From positions 1 to 6,455 of the forward strand of contig CBFGWV010000275.1 in assembly GCA_965652545.1 (NCBI GenBank): 6,455 bases of DNA, written 5' to 3'. The position numbers and the translations under genes are program-made. The notes below the pieces were generated by a model. That model saw only the letters and a program-made list of their open reading frames with translations. It did not search any database and was not told where the DNA came from. The DNA is from CBFGWV01 sp965652545. Its GTDB lineage: Bacteria > Pseudomonadota > Gammaproteobacteria > Competibacterales > Competibacteraceae. How positions within the stretch are numbered: position 1 is the first letter of the stretch; each line of letters begins with the position of its first letter. Positions 1 through 5,823 of this stretch are shown here, in pieces.

Positions 1-34
1 TGCACGAATCTACGCCGTTCGGTACGACCGTCGG

Positions 35-154
35 CATGGGCATCCACGCAACCGTTGCTACGGGTATCCACACAACCGCTGCCACCGACACCCGCGCAAC
101 CGTTGCCATGGGTACTCGCGCAACCGCTGCTATGGGCACCCGTAGGAGCCCTGC
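35..154. repeat. Imperfect 24-bp tandem repeat, about five copies
   Basis: Five consecutive 24-bp units can be laid out at 35-58, 59-82, 83-106, 107-130 and 131-154. The first four share a core close to CAACCGYTGC at their right end and a YAYSGGYAYYC-like left half. Units 1 and 3 end in CCGTTGC and units 2 and 4 in CCGCTGC, so the array also has a 48-bp higher order, as if a two-unit block had been duplicated. The fifth unit keeps only its left half (TATGGGCACCCG) and then merges into the REP-like hairpin at 142. A weak extra copy may lie at 11-34. The period is a multiple of three and one + frame stays open through it. I found no protein I recognise there and treat it as an intergenic minisatellite. 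Confidence 0.75.
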
Positions 155-165
155 CCTCAGGGCGA
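142..165 (+). repeat. REP-like element with GTAG head and perfect hairpin
   Basis: GTAGGAG is followed by a perfect 6-bp stem, GCCCTG (148-153) and CAGGGC (158-163), with loop CCCT, and ends in GA. A GTAG head before a GC-rich stem-loop is the signature of REP elements mobilised by RAYT (REP-associated tyrosine transposase) in many gammaproteobacteria. No RAYT gene is visible here. Such elements are extragenic, which argues against coding in this stretch. Confidence 0.6.
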
Positions 166-197
166 TTGCCGCAGGAGGCGTCGAACCCCACCGCTTT

Positions 198-213
198 GGG
201 CGCCGAGCCCTAC
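198..213 (-). repeat. Second REP-like hairpin, inverted to the first
   Basis: Read on the - strand, positions 213 down to 198 begin GTAGGGC and fold as GGGC (207-210) with GCCC (198-201) around a 5-nt loop. It faces the element at 142-165 about 32 nt away, so the pair (142-213) resembles a BIME or REPIN, which are two REPs in inverted orientation. The stem is only 4 bp, so this call is weaker than the first. Confidence 0.4.
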
Positions 214-216
214 GCC

Positions 217-241
217 CCTCCGCGCGGCGGCCGGTTTTTTT
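217..241 (+). terminator. Possible Rho-independent terminator of an upstream gene
   Basis: A GC-rich stretch (217-234) can fold with CCG (220-222) pairing CGG (228-230), and CC (217-218) pairing GG (233-234) across a small internal loop. Seven consecutive T (235-241) follow immediately. The order of GC hairpin then T-run suits termination of + strand transcription entering from the left, upstream of dsbA. The stem is short and interrupted, so confidence is moderate. Confidence 0.4.
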
Positions 242-354
242 CGCCTGAGCGACAGCCGCCATTCACCCTGGCCGGCTAGACTCTCACCCGTGTGGGGATC
301 GATTTGGAAATCCCGCGATCTGTAGCGGTGGGGGCGTTCCCCAACAAAGACAAC

Positions 355-360
355 AGGAGA
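355..360 (+). promoter_or_regulatory. Shine-Dalgarno site of dsbA
   Basis: AGGAGA lies 9 nt before the ATG at 370. It supports that start rather than the out-of-frame ATG at 363, whose protein matches nothing I recognise. Between 242 and 354 I see no convincing promoter hexamer pair. Confidence 0.75.
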
Positions 361-369
361 GCATGACCC

Positions 370-990
370 ATGAAACGATTGGCCTTGCTGGCGCTGACAC
401 TGCTCATTCCGGCGCTGAGTTTCGCCCAAGCGCGGTTCATACCCGGGCAGGACTACCGCGTCCTGGAGCAGCCCGTGGCGACCTCCACCACCGACAAGGT
501 CGAGGTGGTCGAGCTGTTCTGGTACGGCTGCCCCCATTGCTACGCGCTGGAGCCGAACATCGAGCAGTGGCTCGAGAGCAAACCCGACAATGTCGAGTTC
601 GTTCGCATCCCCGCCATCTTCGGCCAGAACTGGGCGCTGGATGCCCGCGTCTTCCTGACCGCGCAGACGATGGGCATCCTCGAAACCACCCATCGGCCCT
701 ATTTCGACGAGATCCACAAAAACCGCAACCGCATGCGCACCCCCGAACAGGTGGCCGACTTCATGGCGACCCTGGGCATCGACCGGGATGAATTCCTCAA
801 GGCGTTCAACTCCTTCGCTGTCGAGACGAAGGTCAAGCAGACCCAGGACTTGGTCCGCCGCTATGGCGCGCAGGGCGTCCCGGTGCTGCTGGTCAACGGC
901 AAGTTCGAAGTCTCCGGCACCCTGGCCGGCTCCACCGACCGCATGATCGAGATCCTGGAGGCCTTGATCGCACAGGAGCAAGGCGCCTGA
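370..990 (+). CDS. dsbA: Thiol:disulfide interchange protein DsbA
   Basis: This is a 206-residue periplasmic oxidase that introduces disulfide bonds into exported proteins and is itself reoxidised by the membrane protein DsbB. A Sec signal peptide covers about residues 1-21, with Lys2 and Arg3, a Leu-rich core and a likely cut after SFAQA. The thioredoxin-fold active site is CPHC at residues 54-57 in FWYGCPHCYALEP. The DsbA helical insertion follows, and the cis-proline loop is GVPVLLVNGKF with Pro171. The length is normal for the family. A strong AGGAGA lies 9 nt before the ATG. The gene is followed by an EEP protein, an arrangement I also recall from Pseudomonas, so it is probably a core locus beside the polysaccharide genes rather than part of them. 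The antisense open frames across it are GC-rich shadows. Family assignment is very secure. Confidence 0.96.
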   Translation: MKRLALLALTLLIPALSFAQARFIPGQDYRVLEQPVATSTTDKVEVVELFWYGCPHCYALEPNIEQWLESKPDNVEFVRIPAIFGQNWALDARVFLTAQTMGILETTHRPYFDEIHKNRNRMRTPEQVADFMATLGIDRDEFLKAFNSFAVETKVKQTQDLVRRYGAQGVPVLLVNGKFEVSGTLAGSTDRMIEILEALIAQEQGA

Positions 991-1015
991 TGAGCTTGGC
1001 GGATTCGTTCGGCAG

Positions 1016-1051
1016 CCGGCGGCGCGCTGGTTCATTGAACGCCTCCGCCGG
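1016..1051 (+). other. GC-rich hairpin between dsbA and the EEP gene
   Basis: CCGGCGG (1016-1022) pairs perfectly with CCGCCGG (1045-1051). Inside, GTTC (1030-1033) and GAAC (1037-1040) form a second small stem around ATT. No T-run follows, so it is not a classical intrinsic terminator. It could protect the 3' end of the dsbA message or reduce readthrough into the next gene. Confidence 0.5.
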
Positions 1052-1061
1052 TTCGATTGAC

Positions 1062-1099
1062 CCGCAGACGGTGTATCACCCATGAGCCGCCGTCTGCGG
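1062..1099 (+). promoter_or_regulatory. 12-bp inverted repeat enclosing the EEP start codon
   Basis: CCGCAGACGG (1062-1071) is the exact reverse complement of CCGTCTGCGG (1090-1099). A G-U pair (1072/1089) and a G-C pair (1073/1088) extend the stem to 12 bp. The loop is the 14 nt 1074-1087 and contains the ATG at 1082. No Shine-Dalgarno sequence is visible before this ATG. As RNA this would be a very stable structure over the initiation site, or, as DNA, a possible operator. The structure is read directly; a regulatory role is inference. Confidence 0.5.
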
Positions 1100-1855
1100 A
1101 TGCTCAGCTACAACATCCAGGCCGGTCTGACCACCAGCGGCTATGCCGACTACGTGTTCCGCAGCTGGAAGCATGTACTGCCGGTTCCGCAGCGCATGGC
1201 CAACCTCAACGGCATCGGCCAACTCATGGCCGACTACGATATCGTCGGTCTGCAAGAGGTCGACACCGGCAGCCTGCGCTCGGGCTTCGTCAACCAGGTC
1301 GACTACCTTGCCCAGCGGGCCGGGTTCCCGCACCTTCACGACCAGACCAACCGTCGCATCGGGATGATCTCCCAGCACAGCAATGCCGTGCTGAGCAAGC
1401 TGCGCCCGCACTGCATCGTCGACCACAAACTGCCCGGCGTCATCCCCGGTCGCGGTGTATTACACGCCGTTTATGGAGATGGCACAGACGCCCTGAACGT
1501 GTTTGTGCTACACATGGCTTTGAGTCGCCGGGCGCGTGAAGGCCAGATCGCCTATCTGTCCGAATTGGTCCGGCAAACAAGGCATTGCGTGGTCATGGGC
1601 GACCTGAATTTTCGATCCGATGGGCCTGAGATGGCCCGACTGCTGTCCCTGACGGGCATGACCGAGCCGAAGCCTGGGTTGCATACCTTCCCGAGCTGGC
1701 GGCCGCAGCGGCAGATCGATCATATCCTGGTCAGTCCCTCCCTTGAGGTGGAATCCGTTGAGGTGCTGGAGCATACCTATTCCGATCACCGGCCCCTGGG
1801 CATGGTCATCAAGCTCCCCGACTGCTGTCTTCCGGAATCGGACGCGCAGCCCTAG
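1082..1855 (+). CDS. Endonuclease/exonuclease/phosphatase (EEP) family protein
   Basis: This 257-residue metal-dependent phosphoesterase shows the EEP (DNase I/exonuclease III-like) motifs in order: SYNIQAG with Asn11, GLQEVD with metal-binding Glu59, LHMALS with His144, VMGDLNF with Asp174 and Asn176, QIDHILVS with Asp213 and His214, and the C-terminal SDHRP with catalytic Asp235 and His236. No signal peptide or membrane segment is visible, so it should be cytoplasmic. The substrate cannot be read from sequence; the superfamily includes nucleases, phospholipases and phosphatases. It resembles the protein I recall encoded beside dsbA in Pseudomonas, although that one has a longer N-terminus. 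An in-frame TGA at 1058 rules out any upstream ATG, GTG or TTG start, so the ATG at 1082 is the longest form. The ATG at 1100 (Met7), just after the inverted repeat, is an alternative that keeps the whole domain. The family is secure, the start less so. Confidence 0.9.
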   Translation: MSRRLRMLSYNIQAGLTTSGYADYVFRSWKHVLPVPQRMANLNGIGQLMADYDIVGLQEVDTGSLRSGFVNQVDYLAQRAGFPHLHDQTNRRIGMISQHSNAVLSKLRPHCIVDHKLPGVIPGRGVLHAVYGDGTDALNVFVLHMALSRRAREGQIAYLSELVRQTRHCVVMGDLNFRSDGPEMARLLSLTGMTEPKPGLHTFPSWRPQRQIDHILVSPSLEVESVEVLEHTYSDHRPLGMVIKLPDCCLPESDAQP

Positions 1856-1871
1856 GACGCTGTCCTGCCGC

Positions 1872-1875
1872 GGAG
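1872..1875 (+). promoter_or_regulatory. Shine-Dalgarno site supporting the cpsB GTG start
   Basis: GGAG lies 7 nt before the GTG at 1883. The first ATG downstream (residue 8) would remove the metal-binding LHCH motif, so the GTG must be the start. Confidence 0.7.
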
Positions 1876-1882
1876 CCGGGCG

Positions 1883-2668
1883 GTGATCGACCTGCATTGC
1901 CACATGCTGCCGGGCATCGACGACGGTGCCCCGGACATGGACACCGCCCTGGCCATGGCCCGCCTGGCCGCCGATGACGGTATCGAGCTGCTGGCCTGCA
2001 CACCGCACATCTACCCCGGCCTCTACGAGAACACCGGGCCGGATATCCGCCGCCGCGTCGGCGAGTTGCAAGCGGCCATCGACAACGCCGGCATCACGCT
2101 GAAACTCACCCTCGGCGCCGACACCCATCTGGCGCCGGACTTGGTCTCCGCCCTCAACAACAAGCGCGTGCCGACACTGGCCGACAGCCGTTACTTTTTG
2201 TTGGAGCCGCCTCACCACGTCCAGCCGCCGCGGCTGGAGGACATGGTCTTCAGCCTGCTGTCGGCCGGTTACGTGCCGTTGATCACCCACCCGGAGCGGC
2301 TGACCTGGATCAGTCGCGCCTACCCGTTGTTCGCCCGCCTGGTGGAGCAGGGTGCGTGGATGCAGATCACCGCCGGCAGCCTGACCGGGCGCTTTGGCCC
2401 GGCCGCGCAAACCTGGGGCGAGCGCTTCTTGACCGATGGCCTGGCGCACCTGCTGGCCACCGACGGGCACAGCGTCCGCGGTCGCCCACCGCTGCTGGCG
2501 GAGGGGCGGCTCGCCGCGGCCCGACTGATCGGCGATGATGCGGCAACGGATCTGGTAGTGACGCGACCACGTGCAGTGGTGGAGAATTTGCCACCAGAGC
2601 ATTGCGTACCACCGACAAGGCCGGAACGCCGCCAGGGTGGCTGGCGACAATGGCTGGGTCGTCGGTAA
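1883..2668 (+). CDS. cpsB: CpsB/CapC-type PHP-domain protein-tyrosine phosphatase
   Basis: This 261-residue protein belongs to the manganese-dependent PHP phosphatases (CpsB, CapC and YwqE type) that dephosphorylate the tyrosine cluster of BY-kinases controlling polysaccharide chain length and export. The metal-binding motifs run in order: IDLHCHMLPGIDDG with His5 and His7, TPHIYPG with His42, GADTHL with Asp80, ITHPER with His136, and ATDGHS with Asp194 and His196. These suggest an intact three-metal PHP site. Translation starts at GTG, the only start that keeps LHCH, with GGAG 7 nt before it. It lies 27 nt after the EEP gene and 38 nt before the wza-like gene, so it probably opens the export module and acts on the kinase two genes on. 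The last 20 or so residues are Arg- and Trp-rich and follow the domain as a basic tail. It performs the role filled by the unrelated low-molecular-weight phosphatase Wzb in E. coli. Confidence 0.9.
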   Translation: MIDLHCHMLPGIDDGAPDMDTALAMARLAADDGIELLACTPHIYPGLYENTGPDIRRRVGELQAAIDNAGITLKLTLGADTHLAPDLVSALNNKRVPTLADSRYFLLEPPHHVQPPRLEDMVFSLLSAGYVPLITHPERLTWISRAYPLFARLVEQGAWMQITAGSLTGRFGPAAQTWGERFLTDGLAHLLATDGHSVRGRPPLLAEGRLAAARLIGDDAATDLVVTRPRAVVENLPPEHCVPPTRPERRQGGWRQWLGRR

Positions 2669-2693
2669 TGGTAGGCTATCGGCACTATCAGAC

Positions 2694-2697
2694 GAGG
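2694..2697 (+). promoter_or_regulatory. Shine-Dalgarno site choosing the wza start
   Basis: GAGG lies 9 nt before the ATG at 2707. It favours this start over the in-frame ATG at 2668, which overlaps the cpsB stop as TAATG, and over the TTG at 2602. The lipoprotein signal peptide begins properly only from 2707. Confidence 0.6.
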
Positions 2698-2706
2698 ACT
2701 GCCAGC

Positions 2707-3483
2707 ATGACAATACGGGGGGCGCTCCTGTGTGGGCTGGTCGCATGGCTGACCGCCTGCGCCAGCGGGCCTGATGTGGCGGCCGAAGACGTCGGCCAGT
2801 TCAAGACTGCATCGTTCAGCGCCAATGAAACCGTCCGCAGCGGCACGACCACGCCGGGCACCGATGCCGGTGGCGGCAGCGCCGTGCGTGTGGCCGGCAT
2901 TCAGCCGCCGGAGAGCCCCGAGGACTACCGCATCGGGCCGGACGACCTGATCTCCATCAAGGTGTTCGGTGTGTCGGATCTCGACACCAAAACCCGTGTC
3001 AGTGCTTCCGGGTTCATTACCATGCCCTTGGTAGGCCTGGTGGATGTCAACGGGCTCAATTCAGAAGAAGCCGCCGAGCGCATCGCGCAGAAGCTCGAGA
3101 AAGACTATTTGCAGAACCCCAGCGTGACCGTCAACGTCGACGAATATGCGAGCCAGCGCGTGACCATGGAGGGCGCCGTAGGCAGCCCCGGGATCTACGC
3201 GCTCAGTGGCGACACCTCGCTGCTCCAAGCGATTGCCCTGGCCGGCGGCTTGGGGCAATTGGCCGAGCCGCGGGCCGTGAGAATCTTCCGCGACAACGAG
3301 GCGGGCGAGCGTACCGTCGGAATCTTCGACCTCACCCAGATTCGCGATGGCAAGGCCCCCGATCCACCGCTGGTGGGCAATGATGTGGTGGTGGTGCCGC
3401 GCAACGACGACCGGGCGTTCCTGCGCGACTCGCTGTTCCGCGACACCATCGACTTGCTCAATCCGTTCAGGTTGATCCCATGA
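2707..3483 (+). CDS. wza: Wza-type polysaccharide export outer-membrane lipoprotein (short OPX)
   Basis: This 258-residue lipoprotein should form the periplasmic and outer-membrane part of a polysaccharide secretion channel, stacked on the Wzc-type protein encoded next. The signal peptide carries a lipobox, WLTAC, with the acylated Cys18 followed by Ala and Ser, which suits sorting to the outer membrane. A low-complexity Gly/Thr/Ser linker covers about residues 40-65. The Poly_export domain (about 72-145) begins EDYRIGPDDLISIKVFG, and one SLBB domain (about 150-200) contains EGAVGSPGIYALSG and AIALAGGL. The C-terminus is short and ends in a hydrophobic LLNPFRLIP. E. coli Wza has about 379 residues with extra domains and a C-terminal helix that forms the outer-membrane pore, so this is a short form. 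The start at 2707 was chosen for the lipobox and the GAGG; the longer frame from 2602 would bury the signal peptide. Gap to wzc is 21 nt. Confidence 0.92.
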   Translation: MTIRGALLCGLVAWLTACASGPDVAAEDVGQFKTASFSANETVRSGTTTPGTDAGGGSAVRVAGIQPPESPEDYRIGPDDLISIKVFGVSDLDTKTRVSASGFITMPLVGLVDVNGLNSEEAAERIAQKLEKDYLQNPSVTVNVDEYASQRVTMEGAVGSPGIYALSGDTSLLQAIALAGGLGQLAEPRAVRIFRDNEAGERTVGIFDLTQIRDGKAPDPPLVGNDVVVVPRNDDRAFLRDSLFRDTIDLLNPFRLIP

Positions 3484-3504
3484 AGCGACCGGGGATGATC
3501 CACG

Positions 3505-5805
3505 ATGGCCGATGATCGCAACGACCAATTCCCGGCGCTTCGGGAGGGGGAGCCCGGCGACGCTGCGGGTCGGGAGAAAAGTGTCACGGTCAGGCCTGGA
3601 TACGCGCTGAGCCAGGACATTTTCCAGGCTGCCACCAGCACGGATGATGATGAGGGCATCGACCTTCGCGCGCTGTGGCGCACATTGCTCAAGCGCAAAT
3701 GGACGGTCGTCAGTTTTACGGTGTTGATTTTGATCGCCGTGGCCGTCGCCACGCTGATGCAGACACCCATCTACCGGGCGGCACTGACTCTGCAGATCAG
3801 TTACGAAGCCCCGAAACTGGTCGATATCGGCACCGGTAATCTCGGTGACGGTGCGTCTGTGGCGCCGCTGTACCAGTTTTACCAGACGCAGTATGTCCTG
3901 CTATCGAGCCGGATGATGCAGGACCGGGTCAATGAGCGGTTGGCAAGCCTGCCCGAGGCTCTGGCCGGCAGCGAACGGCCCGAAACACCGCGCGACCGCG
4001 TGGAGGCCTGGGTGCGCGACATGCTTGGCCGTCCCGAGCCCTCGACACCCGCTGCGCCGGACATCGTCCAGGCCTCGCGCGGTCTGTTGGCGGTCACCCC
4101 GGTGCAGAACTCCGAACTGGTCAACCTCTATTACGACAGCCCGGACCCGGCCAAGGCCGCGTTGATCCTCAACACCTGGGCCGATGTCTATATCGGCCAG
4201 AATCTCGAGCGGCGTTATGGCGCGTCCCGATCGTCCCGCGAGTTTCTGGAGGTGCAGATCAAAGAGACGCGCCAGAAGCTCGAGCAGTCCGAGCGCGCGC
4301 TGGCCGACTATGCCACCCAGGAACAGATCGTCGATATCGAGAGCAGCCAAACCATCCAGGCCAGCAATCTGACCGTGCTCAACGAGGCCTTGAATACAGC
4401 CGAACGGCGTCGCATTCAGACCGAACTGGCCTACCAGCAGGTGCAATCCACCGACAACCCCATGGGCTTGTCGACGGTCATCAACAACCCGCTGGTGCAG
4501 GAGCTGCGCCAGGTTCGCGCAGAATTAGAGGGCGAGTACCAGCAAAAGCTGCGCATCTACAAACCGGCATTCCCCGAGATGCTGCAACTGCGTGCCCGCA
4601 TCAACGAGTTGCAGGCGGAGATCGACCGCGAGATGCGCAATGTGGTCGACTCCATCAAGGCGGAGTACGAAACCGCGCTGGCGGAAGAGATCGCCCTGCG
4701 GGCGCGCTTCCAGGACGTACAGGGCGAGGTGCTGGCGACGCAGGATCGCACGATGCACCAGTACAACATCCTCAAGCGCGAGGTGGAAACCAACCGCCAG
4801 ATCTACGACTCGCTGCTCCAGCAATATAAAGAGCTGAGCGTCGTCAGCAGCGCGGAAACCAACAACATTCTGGTGGTCGACTCGGCGCAGCCGCCCGCGG
4901 CGGCCTACAAACCGGACTTGCGCCGCAACCTGCTGATGGCTTTGATCATCGGCCTGATGGGCGGGGTTGGCCTTGCGCTGCTGTTCGAGCGTATGGACGA
5001 TACGGTGAAGCTGCCCGAAGACGTCGAGCGCCACCTCGGCCTGCCCGTGCTGGGCGTCATCCCGCAAGAGCGCCGCAGCGGCCGCGGAGAGGCGCCCACC
5101 GCGCTGGCCATGCTGACTCAGGACGACCCGCGCTCGGCGTTTGCCGAGGCTTACCGGTCGGTCCGTACCGCGCTTCAGTTCTCCACCGCCGACGGCATGC
5201 CCAAGCTCCTGCTGGTGACCAGTGCCGCGGCCGGTGAAGGCAAGAGCACCACGTCACTGAGCCTGGCCATACAGCTCGCCCAGACCGGCCAGAAGATTCT
5301 CCTCATCGATGCGGACCTGCGTAATCCAAGCCTGCACAAAGCCTTGCTGGTGGATAACGGTTCCGGGTTGACCAACTATCTCGCCGGTGCCGCCAAGCCG
5401 GCGGAGATCGCAAAACCCACGACGGTACCCAGCTTGTTCCTGATCCCCTCCGGTCATCTGCCTCCGAATCCGGCGGAGCTGCTGGCCAGCGCCAAAATGC
5501 TCTCGCTGCTGCGCCTGGCCACCGAACGTTTCGACATGGTCGTGCTGGACTGCCCGCCCGTGCTCGGGCTGGCCGATGCGTTGATCCTGGGCAATATCAC
5601 CACCGGCACGGTCGTGGTGGTGGAAGCCGGCGGCACACGGCGCGGCTATGTGCAGGGCGCAATCAAGCGCTTGAGATCGGCGCGCACCAATGTGCTGGGC
5701 GCCATCCTGACCAAGATGGATGCAAAGGGGCATGGATATGGCGATTACCAGAGCTACTACTACTATTACGCCGCCAATCCCGGCGAACACCCCCGTTTGA
5801 GCTGA
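3505..5805 (+). CDS. wzc: Wzc-type polysaccharide co-polymerase fused to BY-kinase
   Basis: This 766-residue inner-membrane protein controls polymer length and export and autophosphorylates on tyrosine. In order: a cytosolic N-terminal tail (1-64); first membrane helix (about 66-86); Wzz-type periplasmic domain beginning IYRAALTLQISY; long charged stretches likely to be coiled coil (about 245-310 and 330-430); GNVR-type region with YKPDLRRN; second membrane helix (about 474-494); and the cytosolic kinase. The kinase has the oligomerisation motif ExxRxxR (Glu548, Arg551, Arg554), Walker A SAAAGEGKST with Lys580, Walker A' LLIDADLRNP with Asp602, Asp604 and Arg606, and Walker B VVLDCPP with Asp682. 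The C-terminal phosphorylation cluster has Tyr745, Tyr748 and five consecutive Tyr (751-755). Every key residue is present. GGGGA lies 9 nt before the ATG. Its partners are the wza-like and cpsB-like genes just upstream. Confidence 0.96.
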   Translation: MADDRNDQFPALREGEPGDAAGREKSVTVRPGYALSQDIFQAATSTDDDEGIDLRALWRTLLKRKWTVVSFTVLILIAVAVATLMQTPIYRAALTLQISYEAPKLVDIGTGNLGDGASVAPLYQFYQTQYVLLSSRMMQDRVNERLASLPEALAGSERPETPRDRVEAWVRDMLGRPEPSTPAAPDIVQASRGLLAVTPVQNSELVNLYYDSPDPAKAALILNTWADVYIGQNLERRYGASRSSREFLEVQIKETRQKLEQSERALADYATQEQIVDIESSQTIQASNLTVLNEALNTAERRRIQTELAYQQVQSTDNPMGLSTVINNPLVQELRQVRAELEGEYQQKLRIYKPAFPEMLQLRARINELQAEIDREMRNVVDSIKAEYETALAEEIALRARFQDVQGEVLATQDRTMHQYNILKREVETNRQIYDSLLQQYKELSVVSSAETNNILVVDSAQPPAAAYKPDLRRNLLMALIIGLMGGVGLALLFERMDDTVKLPEDVERHLGLPVLGVIPQERRSGRGEAPTALAMLTQDDPRSAFAEAYRSVRTALQFSTADGMPKLLLVTSAAAGEGKSTTSLSLAIQLAQTGQKILLIDADLRNPSLHKALLVDNGSGLTNYLAGAAKPAEIAKPTTVPSLFLIPSGHLPPNPAELLASAKMLSLLRLATERFDMVVLDCPPVLGLADALILGNITTGTVVVVEAGGTRRGYVQGAIKRLRSARTNVLGAILTKMDAKGHGYGDYQSYYYYYAANPGEHPRLS

Positions 5806-5823
5806 TTCAGCAGCCACCGCCCC

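Noticed and set aside
1..213. CRISPR array
   Set aside because: The 24-bp units are contiguous and degenerate with no unique spacers, and no cas gene is in the window.
249..333. Possible dsbA promoter around TAGACT (277-282)
   Set aside because: TAGACT matches four of six bases of a -10 box, but no acceptable -35 hexamer lies 16-18 nt upstream. TTGGAA at 304-309 likewise lacks a -10 partner.
363..791. ATG at 363 with a 142-codon + frame
   Set aside because: Out of frame with dsbA, with an Arg- and His-rich composition typical of a shifted frame; the ATG at 370 gives a proper signal peptide.
157..1083. 308-codon open frame on the - strand
   Set aside because: It is antisense to dsbA, whose CPHC motif, signal peptide and cis-proline loop are unambiguous. 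The reverse frame shows no recognisable domain and crosses the REP pair.
2576..2595. TGGTGG/CCACCA inverted repeat inside cpsB
   Set aside because: Only 6 bp, within coding sequence and without a T-run; this is expected by chance in GC-rich DNA.
1508..2746. 412-codon open frame on the - strand
   Set aside because: It is antisense to the EEP and PHP phosphatase genes, both with complete catalytic motifs. Long antisense frames are expected at this GC content.
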